A stretch of 64,000 nucleotides of DNA from Novosphingobium kunmingense (GCF_002813245.1 NZ_PHUF01000004.1:374001-438000); one strand, 5' to 3'; shown: positions 8,822 through 17,469, counted from the first letter of the stretch. Made by a program: numbers and translations. The notes: a model not told the origin generated them from the sequence alone.

Positions 8822-8947
8822 ATGAAGATTCGCAACAGCCTCAAGTCGCTCAAGGACCGCCACCGGGACAACCGCGTGATTCGCCGCCGTGGCCGGACCT
8901 ATGTGATCAACAAGACCAACCGTCGTTTCAAGGCGCGCCAGGGCTAA
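8822..8947 (+). CDS. rpmJ: 50S ribosomal protein L36 (cysteine-free form)
   Basis: 41 residues, [17 protein letters not shown] at the N-terminus and [10 protein letters not shown] at the end. It is the C-minus (ykgO-like) form of bL36, lacking the zinc-binding cysteines, as is usual in many alphaproteobacteria. It stabilises 23S rRNA folding in the large subunit. It stands alone with its own promoter and a downstream hairpin. GAGAGAAACC precedes the ATG. Confidence 0.95.
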   Translation: MKIRNSLKSLKDRHRDNRVIRRRGRTYVINKTNRRFKARQG

Positions 8948-8984
8948 GCAGCCCCGGGTGGCGGCATCGTCCGCCGGTTGCTGA

Positions 8985-9015
8985 CGGCCCGCCTCCGTAC
9001 CCGGAGGGCGGGCCG
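8985..9015 (+). terminator. probable terminator of rpmJ
   Basis: A long GC stem: CGGCCCGCCTCCG (8985-8997) pairs with 9002-9015 with one bulged G, over a short loop. Only three Ts follow, four bases later. Position 38 bases past rpmJ fits termination or attenuation before the HAD gene. Confidence 0.6.
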
Positions 9016-9041
9016 CTGCCGTTTCTGACGCAGGAGTTCGC

Positions 9042-9659
9042 GTGATCATGGCGCAGGTCGAAGCGGTGGTGTTCGATGTCGGCAATGTGCTGGTCCGTTG
9101 GGATCGCCGCTTGCCATTCGTCGATCGCTTCGCCGACCCGGCCGAACTGGACCGCTTTCTTGACGAGGTCATTCCGCTCTCGTGGCACGCCGAACACGAT
9201 GCCGGCCGGCCCGCCGCCGAAATGGTCGCCGAACGCAGCGCGCTGTACCCCGACCACGCCTCTCTGATCGCGGACTGGTTCGGCCGCTTCAACGAATCGA
9301 TTCCCGGCTCGGTGCCCGGCAGCCCCGAACTGGTCGAGGGGCTCCATGCGCGCGGGGTGCCGCTCTATGCGATCACCAATTTCGGCGCCGATACCTGGGC
9401 CGGCTTTGCCCCCACATTCCTGCTCAAGGACCGCTTCATCGACATCGTCGTTTCGGGGGTGGAGAAACTGGCCAAGCCCGATGCGGCGATCTACGCCCTG
9501 GCCGAGCAGCGGTTCGCCCGGCGACCGGAGACGCTGCTATTCGTCGATGACAGCCAGCCCAACGTCGATGCGGCGCGCGCGCGCGGCTGGCATGGCCACC
9601 ATTTTACCGATGCCGGCGGGCTGGAACGCGAACTTCAGCGCCACGGCCTGCTGGACTGA
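9042..9659 (+). CDS. HAD-superfamily hydrolase (HAD-IA, YihX-like)
   Basis: 205 residues. Motif I is VFDVGNVLV (nucleophile Asp within DVGN), motif II ITNFG, the Lys is in EKLAKPD, and motif III is FVDDSQPN, so all catalytic elements are present. Such proteins dephosphorylate small phosphoesters such as sugar phosphates; the substrate cannot be read here. GTG 9042 has CAGGAG five bases upstream; ATG 9048 is an equally reasonable start. A terminator shared with the convergent CC_3452-type gene follows. Confidence 0.88.
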   Translation: MIMAQVEAVVFDVGNVLVRWDRRLPFVDRFADPAELDRFLDEVIPLSWHAEHDAGRPAAEMVAERSALYPDHASLIADWFGRFNESIPGSVPGSPELVEGLHARGVPLYAITNFGADTWAGFAPTFLLKDRFIDIVVSGVEKLAKPDAAIYALAEQRFARRPETLLFVDDSQPNVDAARARGWHGHHFTDAGGLERELQRHGLLD

Positions 9660-9663
9660 GCAC

Positions 9664-9700
9664 AAAAAAAGACCCCCGGCACGAAGACCGGGGGCATTTT
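9664..9700. terminator. bidirectional intrinsic terminator
   Basis: CCCCCGG (9673-9679) pairs with CCGGGGG (9688-9694) over an 8-base loop. On the minus strand seven Ts follow (9670-9664), ending the CC_3452-type gene; on the plus strand four Ts (9697-9700) can end the HAD gene. Confidence 0.85.
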
Positions 9701-9735
9701 CAGGGTTGGGCTGTCAGGATGCCTGGATGTACGCT

Positions 9736-10080
9736 TCAGGCGGCAGCGTTGCAGCGCTGAAGATCCTCGGCGCTGAGTTCGCCCTTGGGGGTGGCGAATT
9801 TGGTGACGGCGCCGAAGGTCTTGACGACCTGGCGGCAGGTGTTGACCGGACGCGAGCCATCGATCTGGCCGACGCAGGCATCGCCCGTGCACTTCCACAG
9901 CGCGCCGTTGACGACCTTCTTGGCCGGGCTTTCAAGGCCGGTTGCCAGGGTCGCGGCGTTGGTGCTGGTGCCGGCCCGTGCCGGGGTGGTGGTGACGCCA
10001 AAGCTGGCGACCGTTCCGAGCAGGGCTAGTCCAGCGGCAAGCACGAAGCGCGGCATGGCGGTCTGGTTATAGGTGATCAT
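9736..10080 (-). CDS. small secreted CC_3452-family protein
   Basis: 114 residues with a Sec signal peptide (about 1-36, ending ARAG) and a short mature domain containing VNGALWKCTGDACVG, TCRQVVKTFG and the terminal RCNAAA. This cysteine pattern (CxxxxC, later C and C) matches the family named after Caulobacter CC_3452, of unknown function. The cysteines probably form disulfides in the periplasm. AAGGGG precedes ATG 10080. It is divergent from the HxlR regulator gene, with repeated TGCAACCTG motifs between them. Confidence 0.8.
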   Translation of the reverse strand: MITYNQTAMPRFVLAAGLALLGTVASFGVTTTPARAGTSTNAATLATGLESPAKKVVNGALWKCTGDACVGQIDGSRPVNTCRQVVKTFGAVTKFATPKGELSAEDLQRCNAAA

Positions 10081-10184
10081 GGCATTTCCCCTTGTCGTGT
10101 CAGCACGCAGGGACCGGCATTTCCTGGGAGGGAGGTAGCGTCGATTTGCGTTGCGAATTGCTACTTACCAAGATAGGTTTTCAG

Positions 10185-10233
10185 TTGCAACCTGCAATCG
10201 TGCAACGCAGCAAAGATTTTTTTGTGCAACCTG
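10185..10233. promoter_or_regulatory. candidate HxlR operator: TGCAACCTG direct repeats
   Basis: The 9-mer TGCAACCTG occurs at 10186-10194 and 10225-10233, 39 bases apart (about four helical turns), with a related TGCAACGCA at 10201-10209. The first copy is part of TTGCA-N3-TGCAA (10185-10197), a perfect inverted repeat. The cluster lies just before the HxlR regulator gene and could serve autoregulation and control of the divergent CC_3452-type gene. Confidence 0.5.
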
Positions 10234-10276
10234 AAGCCGGATTGGTCTAGGGTTGCCCCAAGCATAAGGATCGCCA

Positions 10277-10786
10277 ATGGGAAAGCTCAGAGAACCGCTC
10301 GACAGCCACAATTGCGGCCTGCCCGCGGCGCTTGAAGTGATGGGGGAACGCTGGTCGTTCATGATCCTGCGCGCCGCCTTCAACGGCCTCCACCACTTCG
10401 AGGAGTTCCTGGGCGCGCTGGGCATCGCCCGCAACATTCTTTCGAACCGGCTGGCCCGCCTGGTCGAACACGGAATCATGAAGCGCGAACCGCTGCCCGA
10501 CGATCGCCGCAAGATCGAATACCGTTTGACCGAAAAGGGTCTGGACCTGCTCCCCGCTATGCTCGCGCTGCGCCAGTGGGGCGAAAAGTACGGCGAAGGC
10601 GTGCCGAGCAATCCTGTGCTGTGCGATTCGCGCGATGGCGTGCCGATCGCGGCCATCGGCATCCGCGCCCATGACGGCCGCGCGCTTGGTCCCAAGGACC
10701 TGGAATGGCGCGATCGCAGCGACGTGGGCGTGACGGAAAAAGGCGACGATTCGCTCAAGCGCCCGGTGCTGAACGTCCTGCGCTGA
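10277..10786 (+). CDS. HxlR-family winged-helix transcriptional regulator
   Basis: 169 residues. The N-terminal 100 carry the HxlR fold: CGLPAALEVMGERWSFMILR, then FEEFLGALGIARNILSNRLARLVEHGI and the wing LPDDRRKIEYRLTEKG. The single early Cys (Cys13, SHNCGL) is in the place where redox-sensing HxlR proteins have one. The C-terminal 70 residues form an extra domain of unknown role. Members sense electrophiles, oxidants or metabolites. The adjacent TGCAACCTG repeats are a plausible binding site. Confidence 0.9.
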   Translation: MGKLREPLDSHNCGLPAALEVMGERWSFMILRAAFNGLHHFEEFLGALGIARNILSNRLARLVEHGIMKREPLPDDRRKIEYRLTEKGLDLLPAMLALRQWGEKYGEGVPSNPVLCDSRDGVPIAAIGIRAHDGRALGPKDLEWRDRSDVGVTEKGDDSLKRPVLNVLR

Positions 10787-10856
10787 CCATAAGACCAGGC
10801 TACGCTTACGTATTCCGGGTTTGCAATCCGCAGCCATTCTGGTGCATTACGCTGCA

Positions 10857-11177
10857 ATGCAGCATGCCAAGAATCCGACCGAAACCGACGAACGCAAGTT
10901 TCTCGAGGCCATTGCCCGGCGCATCCTGATCCGAGCCTCGTACAACGGCACGGAGCTTGTCCTGGCGCCGCACCACCTGTTCGAACGCCACGACGAACTC
11001 TACGTCGGCGCGCTCAACACCGGCAAGGCCTGGCGCAGCGACGACGAACGTCGGCTCGGCTATTTCAAGCTGAAGGGCCTGACCGAGGTCGCCCTCACCG
11101 ACGACAGCTTCGAGCCGCTGGAGCTTGAGGACAGTTCCCTGCCCCGCCCTGAAGACCGACTGTTGTTCGCGGTCTAA
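10857..11177 (+). CDS. small WYL-like domain protein
   Basis: About 106 residues. The segment ILIRASYNGTELVLAP, then HDELYVGALN and YFKLKGLTEVALTD, has the strand order of a WYL sensor domain, but no DNA-binding part is present. The ATG at 10857 is preferred; one at 10821 would add 12 unlikely residues. It follows the HxlR gene on the same strand after 70 bases. Its TAA interlocks with the serpin stop (overlap CTAA, 11174-11177). The WYL assignment is by pattern and tentative. Confidence 0.6.
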   Translation: MQHAKNPTETDERKFLEAIARRILIRASYNGTELVLAPHHLFERHDELYVGALNTGKAWRSDDERRLGYFKLKGLTEVALTDDSFEPLELEDSSLPRPEDRLLFAV

Positions 11178-12430
11178 TTGCCGTCGTAGACCTCGGGCCG
11201 GGCGATCCGCCCGACGAACAGCACCGTATTGCTGGCCGTGTCGCGAATCACCAGGTGAAACGGTTGGTCGGCGCGGAACACCTTGGGTTTCTTCACGTCG
11301 ATCCGTGCCCCGGTGGTCACCATTTCAACTGCGGTGACCGCCGCCGCCCTGGTCCCGGCTTCAAAGACCTGCAGTTTCGACGCGTGACTGACGCGGCTGA
11401 TGACCATCCGTTTGCCGCCAGGATCGAACATCGCGCCGAAGTCGCCCACGCCCGGCTGGAACGCGGCGCGAATCCCCAGGCCGATCAGCGAATCGTTGAG
11501 GGTCTCCTTCCAGCCGATCTCGAAGCGCGGCAGGGTCACAGTGACGCGCTCAGGTGCTGAATTGTCCAGCGCTGCGGTCAGCCCGGCATAGGCCGCCGCG
11601 CCCAGCATCGCGTCGGCATTTCGTTTCAGGGGAACGAACACGTCCATGACGAAGCGCGGGGTCGCGCTTCCGTTCTCGCTCGCCTTGTAGGGCAGGCGGA
11701 CCGCCTTCCACCCGCCGCTTTCGGCATAGGAGTAAAGCGCGGTCTCGCTCATCAGCGGAAACGGCGCTTCCCGGCCGTCGCCGAACAGGAACGGCTGCGG
11801 ATAGGCCTGACCGAACTCGACTACCCATTTGCCTTCGAAGAACACCGCGTTGCTGAGCACGGCAACAGTCGCCGCGTTGAACGAACTTGGCGCAACGATA
11901 GAACGGATCAGCCCCTTGGTCTCCGCACTGGCCCAGGCGTTGATCGTATCGGCCGACTGCTGCGGCGCATCCGCGAAGTCGAGCCGCGCCGCCTTGGCCG
12001 CATAGCTGTCGCGGGTGGCGACCAGGTATTCGGGCCGGAAGCGCAAGTCCTGCGACAGCCACAAAGCGTTGGCGAGCCGAACCTCGGCCGCGCCGGTATC
12101 CTGCGTCACCGCCTTGCGCTGCGCGGCGAGCGCCGCGTCGGTGGCAGAGCCCGCCGCAAGGCCGAGCGCGCTTTCGATCTCGCGCGCAGCGGTGCCCTTC
12201 GTGCCAGCATGAACCAGGCCCATCGCCTGCTGCACGCTGAGCGGGGATACGAACGTGTTCTCGGCCGGACCGACCTTTCCGCGTTCGAGCTCGAAAAGGC
12301 GGAAGCCCGACTTTTCCAACGCGGCCTGGTCCGGCTCGGCCGCCGGGAAGCTGGCATCCTCGCCCCCCGGCAGAGCGGCGCAGGCGGCAAGCGAGGCGGA
12401 AAGCGCGAGCACGGTCAATCGGCCAATCAT
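11174..12430 (-). CDS. serpin-family protease inhibitor, probable lipoprotein
   Basis: 418 residues. The N-terminus has a lipoprotein signal (SLAACAAL, Cys about 17), so it is likely membrane-tethered in the periplasm or outer membrane. The serpin core includes NTFVSPLSVQQAMGLVHAG, LSNAVFFEGKWV and the terminal FHLVIRDTASNTVLFVGRI. The reactive loop has the inhibitory hinge EAGTRAAAVTAVEM (357-370), small residues at P12-P9; counting from Gly359 as P15 puts P1 at about Thr373. Serpins are uncommon in Proteobacteria; the target protease is unknown. It lies 38 bases downstream of yifB on the same strand. Confidence 0.93.
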   Translation of the reverse strand: MIGRLTVLALSASLAACAALPGGEDASFPAAEPDQAALEKSGFRLFELERGKVGPAENTFVSPLSVQQAMGLVHAGTKGTAAREIESALGLAAGSATDAALAAQRKAVTQDTGAAEVRLANALWLSQDLRFRPEYLVATRDSYAAKAARLDFADAPQQSADTINAWASAETKGLIRSIVAPSSFNAATVAVLSNAVFFEGKWVVEFGQAYPQPFLFGDGREAPFPLMSETALYSYAESGGWKAVRLPYKASENGSATPRFVMDVFVPLKRNADAMLGAAAYAGLTAALDNSAPERVTVTLPRFEIGWKETLNDSLIGLGIRAAFQPGVGDFGAMFDPGGKRMVISRVSHASKLQVFEAGTRAAAVTAVEMVTTGARIDVKKPKVFRADQPFHLVIRDTASNTVLFVGRIARPEVYDGN

Positions 12431-12468
12431 GGTTTCTCCAACGGCAGCGGCAGGCGCAGGTTCCCCGA

Positions 12469-13977
12469 TCAGGCGCGCGGCGCGCTGCGACGGTAACTCA
12501 GCGCCTCGGCCACGTGAATGCGACCGACCGCTTCGCTGCCCGCCAGATCGGCAACGGTGCGGGCGACACGCAGCATGCGGGTATAGCCGCGCGCCGACAG
12601 GCGCATGGCCTCGGCCGCCTGGAGCAGCAGCTTGCGCCCGGCCTCGTCCGGGGTGGCGTGACGATCGAGGAGATCGCCGTCGAGTTCGGCGTTGCTGCGC
12701 CTGGCCGTGCCCTCAAGCCTGTGCTGCTGGATGCCGCGCGCCGCCGCAACGCGCGCGGCCACCTCGGCGCTGCCCTCGGCCGGTGGCGGCAGGGCGAGGT
12801 CGGCGGCGCTGACCGGGTCGACCTCGACATGAAGGTCGATCCGATCGAGCAACGGGCCGGAAACCTTGCTCTGGTAGTCGGCGGCGCAGCGCGGTGCACG
12901 GCTGCAGGCCAGCGCCGGATCGCCGAGATGGCCGCAGCGGCACGGGTTCATAGCGGCGACAAGCTGGACCCGCGCCGGGAAGGTCACATGGGCATTTGCG
13001 CGGGCCACGTCGACCACGCCGGTTTCGAGCGGCTGGCGCAGCGAATCGAGCACGGCGCGCTGGAATTCGGGCAATTCGTCGAGGAACAGGACACCGAGGT
13101 GCGCAAGGCTGACCTCGCCCGGACGCACGCGCAGCCCTCCGCCGGTCAGCGCCGCCATCGAGGCGGAATGGTGCGGCGAACGGAACGGCCGGGCGCGGCT
13201 GATTCGCCCGTCCTCAAGTGTGCCCGCGACCGACGCGACCATCGAAACCTCGAGCGCTTCGGCCGGCGACAGGTCGGGGAGGATCCCGGGAAGGCACGAG
13301 GCAAGCAGCGACTTGCCGGCGCCCGGCGGGCCAATCAGCAACAGGTTGTGCCCACCGGCTGCGGCGATTTCCAGCGCGCGCTTGGCCACTTCCTGGCCTT
13401 TGACCTGCCGAAGGTCGGGCCCGAAGCCCGGCACCTCGGCCTCTCCCCTTTGCGGCGCGGGCAGCTGCTGCGTGCCTTTGAGATGGTTGAGCAGGCTGAC
13501 CAGATCGGGCGCGGCGACAACCGACAGGCCGCCCGCCCAACTTGCTTCTGGCCCTTGTGCGGCGGGGCAGACCAGCGCCTTGCCCGCTCCGGCGGCATGA
13601 ATTGCGGCGAGCAGCACGCCCGGGGTCGGCACAATCCGTCCATCAAGCGCGAGTTCGCCCACAGCGACGAAATCGGCCAATTGCTCGGCGTCGGTCACCC
13701 CCATTGCGGCGAGCAGCGCCAGGGCGATCGGCAGGTCGTAGTGCGAGCCTTCCTTGGGCAGGTCGGCCGGCGAGAGGTTGATCGTGATCCGCTTGGGCGG
13801 CAGCGACAGCCCCATGGCGGCAAGCGCCGCGTGAACCCGCTCGCGGCTTTCGTTCACCGCCTTGTCGGGCAGGCCGACCAGATTGAAGCGAGGCAGACCC
13901 GGCGCGATCTGGCATTGGACTTCGACGCTGCGCGCCTCAAGCCCAAGATAGGCAACCGTCGTAACCAGCGCGACCAA
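12469..13977 (-). CDS. YifB/ComM-family Mg-chelatase-like AAA+ ATPase
   Basis: 502 residues: an N-terminal ChlI-like domain (VTTVAYLGLEARSVEVQ, then FNLVGLPDKAVNESRERV), the AAA+ Mg-chelatase domain with Walker A IGPPGAGKS and Walker B LFLDELPEF, and a C-terminal ChlI_C domain with four cysteines (CRCGHLGDPALAC). ComM/YifB homologues act as branch-migration helicases in natural transformation. The start is TTG 13977: AAGGGAG lies seven bases upstream and the family N-terminus begins right there. Upstream in-frame codons give no family sequence. Confidence 0.9.
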   Translation of the reverse strand: MVALVTTVAYLGLEARSVEVQCQIAPGLPRFNLVGLPDKAVNESRERVHAALAAMGLSLPPKRITINLSPADLPKEGSHYDLPIALALLAAMGVTDAEQLADFVAVGELALDGRIVPTPGVLLAAIHAAGAGKALVCPAAQGPEASWAGGLSVVAAPDLVSLLNHLKGTQQLPAPQRGEAEVPGFGPDLRQVKGQEVAKRALEIAAAGGHNLLLIGPPGAGKSLLASCLPGILPDLSPAEALEVSMVASVAGTLEDGRISRARPFRSPHHSASMAALTGGGLRVRPGEVSLAHLGVLFLDELPEFQRAVLDSLRQPLETGVVDVARANAHVTFPARVQLVAAMNPCRCGHLGDPALACSRAPRCAADYQSKVSGPLLDRIDLHVEVDPVSAADLALPPPAEGSAEVAARVAAARGIQQHRLEGTARRSNAELDGDLLDRHATPDEAGRKLLLQAAEAMRLSARGYTRMLRVARTVADLAGSEAVGRIHVAEALSYRRSAPRA

Positions 13978-14128
13978 GCGTAACTCCCTTTGATCTTTAG
14001 CTATTCCTTCGCGTGATGCCCGTGCGGCACTGGTCTGTCGAGCCAAACCGCGTCGAAAACGGCGGGTAAGGAGTTCTTAACCGCCCTGCTTGGCAAAGCG
14101 GCAAGGGAGGCCCTGCGATCCTGCGACC

Positions 14129-14812
14129 ATGCGAAAGTCCGCCCTGATCCTGCCGATTCTGCTGGCCTTCGGAGCGGCTCCCGCCGCGGCGAACGAGAGT
14201 TCGCGTGACAGCGTGAGCCTCGTCTACGAATCCGGCGACGAGACCCAGGGGGGCTCGGAACGGACCGTGGCCGCAGCGCCGCCGGCCTTGCCGCGCGGGA
14301 TCGCCGCCTACGGTCCGTTCCGGGTTCTGGATGCCGCTCGCGCCGCCCTGGTCGATGTGACCGACAGCGCGAGCCCCGCGCAGTTCGCCGCGATGCTGGC
14401 AGCGCATCCGGGAATCGCGATGCTCGAAATGCTGGATTGCCCCGGCACCGAGGACGACCGCGCCAATCTCGCGCTCGGCCGACTGATCCATGCCCGCGGC
14501 ATCGCCACCCATGTGCCTGCGAGCGGATCGGTCCGCTCGGGCGGGGTCGAGCTGTTCCTTGCGGGCGCGCGCCGCACCGCCGAGGACGGGGCCGAATTCG
14601 CTGTCCACGCCTGGGAGGACGAGGACGGCCGCGAAGCGACCGACTATGGCGCCGACGCGCCGCAGAACCGCGCCTATCTTGATTATTACCGCGAGATGGG
14701 CATGACCGCGCAGCGCGCCGCCGCGTTCTACGCCATGACCAACTCGGTTCCGTTCGAGCAGGCCAAGTGGCTCACCGCCGCCGACATGCGCGGGTGGGCC
14801 GGTCTCAACTAG
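14129..14812 (+). CDS. secreted ClpP/crotonase-like protein (COG3904-like)
   Basis: About 227 residues with a Sec signal peptide (MRKSALILPILLAFGAAPAAA). The mature part resembles COG3904 periplasmic proteins with a ClpP-like fold: an IAMLEMLDCPGTEDD strand-turn, LIHARGIATHV, then ASGSVRSGGVELFLAGARRTA and VHAWED. In ClpP-like proteases a Ser sits after the oxyanion Gly in the region that here reads RSGGVELF; a catalytic triad cannot be confirmed. It is divergent from yifB and followed by the rpmH promoter. Confidence 0.65.
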   Translation: MRKSALILPILLAFGAAPAAANESSRDSVSLVYESGDETQGGSERTVAAAPPALPRGIAAYGPFRVLDAARAALVDVTDSASPAQFAAMLAAHPGIAMLEMLDCPGTEDDRANLALGRLIHARGIATHVPASGSVRSGGVELFLAGARRTAEDGAEFAVHAWEDEDGREATDYGADAPQNRAYLDYYREMGMTAQRAAAFYAMTNSVPFEQAKWLTAADMRGWAGLN

Positions 14813-14824
14813 GCCGTTCGACGC

Positions 14825-14853
14825 TTGACTCGACGGGGCGCCTCACGTAACGG
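14825..14853 (+). promoter_or_regulatory. rpmH promoter (TTGACT-N17-TAACGG)
   Basis: TTGACT (14825-14830) and TAACGG (14848-14853), spacing 17, within GCTTGACT-N17-TAACGGCGC, the same core, spacing and flanks as the rpmJ promoter. It begins 12 bases after the preceding gene and should drive the rpmH-rnpA-yidD-yidC-engB operon, leaving a leader of about 60 bases. Confidence 0.75.
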
Positions 14854-14919
14854 CGCGCCTCTGTTATTCGGTCGCCTTCGCGGGCGGCGTTCTTGTTTTA
14901 GAGATTCGAAGGTTCTGTC

Positions 14920-15054
14920 ATGAAGCGCACTTTCCAGCCCAGCCGCCTCGTCCGCGCCCGCCGCCACGGCTTCCGCGCCCGCACGGCCACTGTCGGAGGC
15001 CGCAAGGTGCTGCGCGCGCGCCGCGCCCGCGGCCGCAAGAAGCTGTCCGCCTGA
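14920..15054 (+). CDS. rpmH: 50S ribosomal protein L34
   Basis: 44 residues, [20 protein letters not shown] at the start and [10 protein letters not shown] at the end: a complete bL34. It is a very basic large-subunit protein. The gene heads the conserved rpmH-rnpA-yidD-yidC cluster; rnpA begins eight bases after its stop. Confidence 0.97.
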   Translation: MKRTFQPSRLVRARRHGFRARTATVGGRKVLRARRARGRKKLSA

Positions 15055-15062
15055 GCTAACCC

Positions 15063-15431
15063 TTGAACCTGTCCGTCCTTTCGCGGCGGGCGGATTTCCT
15101 AGCCGCTAACCGGGGCCTGCGCGTAGCACGTCCCGGTTTTGTGTTGCTGGTGAGCCCGAACGATGCCGGTGCGATGCGGTTCGGCATCACCGTCACCAAG
15201 AAGATCGGCAACGCCGTGGTGCGCAACCGGATGAAGCGGCGGTTCCGCGCTCTCCTGCGCGAAATGTTGCCCGAAGCGGGGCTTCCCGCTCACGATCACG
15301 TGCTGATCGGACGCGATGGCGGGGTCGAGCGCGACTTTGCCAAGCTGCGCGAGGAGCTGGCCATGGCGCTGTCCCGCGCCGCGCAGGGCAAGGGCGATCC
15401 GCCACGCCGCCCGCGGGGAGAGCGGCGATGA
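15063..15431 (+). CDS. rnpA: ribonuclease P protein component
   Basis: 122 residues that assist the RNase P RNA in trimming tRNA 5' leaders. The family pattern SRRADFLAANRG at the N-terminus and the RNR motif in NAVVRNRMKRRFRALLRE are present. The start is probably TTG 15063, the first start codon after the rpmH stop, and gives the expected N-terminus. The stop overlaps the yidD start as ATGA, so the two are coupled. Confidence 0.94.
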   Translation: MNLSVLSRRADFLAANRGLRVARPGFVLLVSPNDAGAMRFGITVTKKIGNAVVRNRMKRRFRALLREMLPEAGLPAHDHVLIGRDGGVERDFAKLREELAMALSRAAQGKGDPPRRPRGERR

Positions 15432-15637
15432 AGCAGCTGCTGATCCTGATCGCGCGCGGCTGGCAGCTTGGTCCGTCGCGCATCCTCCCGCCGACGTGCC
15501 GATTCAGCCCTTCCTGCTCGCAGTACGCGATCATTGCGTGGCAGAAACACGGGGCGATTAAGGGTAGCTGGCTGGCGTTGAAGCGTATATTGCGCTGCCA
15601 CCCGTGGGGTGGGCACGGCCACGATCCGGTGCCCTGA
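15428..15637 (+). CDS. yidD: membrane protein insertion efficiency factor YidD
   Basis: 69 residues, amphipathic N-terminus (MKQLLILIARGWQLG), the invariant CRFSPSCSQYA with paired cysteines, then AIKGSWLALKRILRCHPW. YidD is a small inner-membrane-associated protein that helps YidC-dependent insertion. It overlaps rnpA by four bases and precedes yidC. Confidence 0.95.
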   Translation: MKQLLILIARGWQLGPSRILPPTCRFSPSCSQYAIIAWQKHGAIKGSWLALKRILRCHPWGGHGHDPVP

Positions 15638-15689
15638 CGCCGGACACGCACTTCCATCCGAACGACTGACGATTTTACAGGGACGCCTC

Positions 15690-17465
15690 GTGGACAAGAC
15701 CAATTCGCGCAACATGATCCTGGCACTGGCGCTGACCGCGCTGCTGCTGTTCGGCTGGGACGCCGGTGTGCGCTACTTCTATCCGCAGGCCAGCAAGCCC
15801 GCACCGGCGCCTGTTGCCACAGTGGCCGCGCCAAACGCAGCCGCCCCAGCCCGACCGACGCGCGAAGGCGGGTTGACCAGTGCCGCCGACATCGCGCTCG
15901 AAGCGCGCGACCTCAAGACCGCGCTCAACCCCGCCGGGCGCGTGCCGATTGCCGCGCCGGGCCTGTCGGGCTCGATCAACCTGACCGGCGGCGTGGTCGA
16001 CGACCTCGTCCTCAACCACCATACGGCGACGATCGACCGGGATAGCGGGCCGCAGCGGATCTATTCGCCGGCGGGCACTCCGGCGCAGGAATACGCGCAG
16101 TTCGGCTTCCTGGGACAGGGCGTGGGCGCGCCGAACGCGGGCACGGTCTGGGCCGCTCAGCCCGGAGCCAAGCTGACCCCGCAGACCCCGGTCACGCTGA
16201 CCGCCAGCAACAGCACCGGCCAGACCTATACCCTGACCTACGCCATCGACGCCGACTACATGATCACGGTGAAGCAGACCGCCGCCAACGCCGGCGCGAC
16301 GCCCGTGGTGCTCAAGCCTTACGCCCTGCTGAGCCGCACCGACAAGACCGCCAGCGTCGACAGCTTCAACGTCCATTCCGGGCCCTTCGGCACCTTCGAC
16401 GGCAAGGTCAGCTTCGAGCCTGACTACAGCGACGTCGCCGACGTGCAGGTCCAGCCCAACGCCGGCAGGACCGACTGGGTCGGATTTACGGACATCTACT
16501 GGATGTCGGTGCTGATTCCCGATGCGGCCGGCGCGGCGAGCGATTTCCGCAGCCTCGGCAACAGCCAGTTCCGCGCTGACCTGGTCTATGGCGATGTCAC
16601 CGTCGCCCCCGGGCAGCAAGTGACCCGCACCACCCGGCTTTACGCCGGCGCCAAGGAATCGACCGTCCTCGACAAGTACGAGGATGCCGGCGTCACCAAT
16701 TTCGGCCTGGCGATCGACTGGGGCTGGTTCAGCTGGTTCGCGCGGCCGATTTTCTGGCTGCTGAAGGCGCTGTTCAGCGCGGTCGGCAACTTCGGACTCG
16801 CGATCATGCTGCTGACCCTGATCGTCAAGGGCATCATGTTCCCCGTCTCGCAGCGGCAGTTCGCCAGCATGGCGGCGATGAAGGCGATCCAGCCGAAGAT
16901 GAAGGCCATCCAGGATCGCTACAAGGACGATCGGCCCAAGCAGCAGGAAGAAATCATGAAGCTCTACAAGCAGGAGGGCGTCAACCCGCTTGCCGGGTGC
17001 TTGCCGATCTTTCTGCAGATCCCGGTGTTCTTCGCGCTGTACAAGACCCTGATCCTGGCGGTCGAGATGCGACACCAGCCTTTCGTGCTGTGGATCAAGG
17101 ATCTCTCCGCGCCCGATCCGGCGCACCTCCTGAACCTGTTCGGCCTGCTCGATTTCACGCCGCCATCGTTCCTGGCGATCGGCGTGCTGGCCCTGCTGCT
17201 GGGCATCACCATGCACTTCCAGTTCAAGCTGAACCCGGCGCAGCTCGACCCCGTCCAGCAGCAGATGTTCGCCATCATGCCGTGGGTGATGATGTTCATC
17301 ATGGCCCCCTTCGCGGCCGGCCTCCTGCTTTACTGGATTACCAACAACGTGCTGACCATCGCCCAGCAGGCCTACCTCTATTCGAAGCATCCGCAGATGA
17401 AGGCCCAGGCCGACAAGGACGCGGCCGACGCCAAGCGGGTCAAGGCCGCGAAGGCCAAGGCCTGA
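15690..17465 (+). CDS. yidC: membrane protein insertase YidC
   Basis: 591 residues. An N-terminal anchor (about 8-26), a large periplasmic beta-domain, and the conserved C-terminal insertase core with five helices (FGLAIMLLTLIVKGIMFP, LAGCLPIFLQIPVFFALYKTL and others). It inserts and folds inner-membrane proteins with or without SecYEG. GTG 15690 is chosen: it has AGGGA seven bases upstream and gives the short cytoplasmic N-terminus typical of Gram-negative YidC. A cytoplasmic Lys-rich tail ends the protein. engB follows after four bases. Confidence 0.96.
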   Translation: MDKTNSRNMILALALTALLLFGWDAGVRYFYPQASKPAPAPVATVAAPNAAAPARPTREGGLTSAADIALEARDLKTALNPAGRVPIAAPGLSGSINLTGGVVDDLVLNHHTATIDRDSGPQRIYSPAGTPAQEYAQFGFLGQGVGAPNAGTVWAAQPGAKLTPQTPVTLTASNSTGQTYTLTYAIDADYMITVKQTAANAGATPVVLKPYALLSRTDKTASVDSFNVHSGPFGTFDGKVSFEPDYSDVADVQVQPNAGRTDWVGFTDIYWMSVLIPDAAGAASDFRSLGNSQFRADLVYGDVTVAPGQQVTRTTRLYAGAKESTVLDKYEDAGVTNFGLAIDWGWFSWFARPIFWLLKALFSAVGNFGLAIMLLTLIVKGIMFPVSQRQFASMAAMKAIQPKMKAIQDRYKDDRPKQQEEIMKLYKQEGVNPLAGCLPIFLQIPVFFALYKTLILAVEMRHQPFVLWIKDLSAPDPAHLLNLFGLLDFTPPSFLAIGVLALLLGITMHFQFKLNPAQLDPVQQQMFAIMPWVMMFIMAPFAAGLLLYWITNNVLTIAQQAYLYSKHPQMKAQADKDAADAKRVKAAKAKA

Positions 17466-17469
17466 CGCG

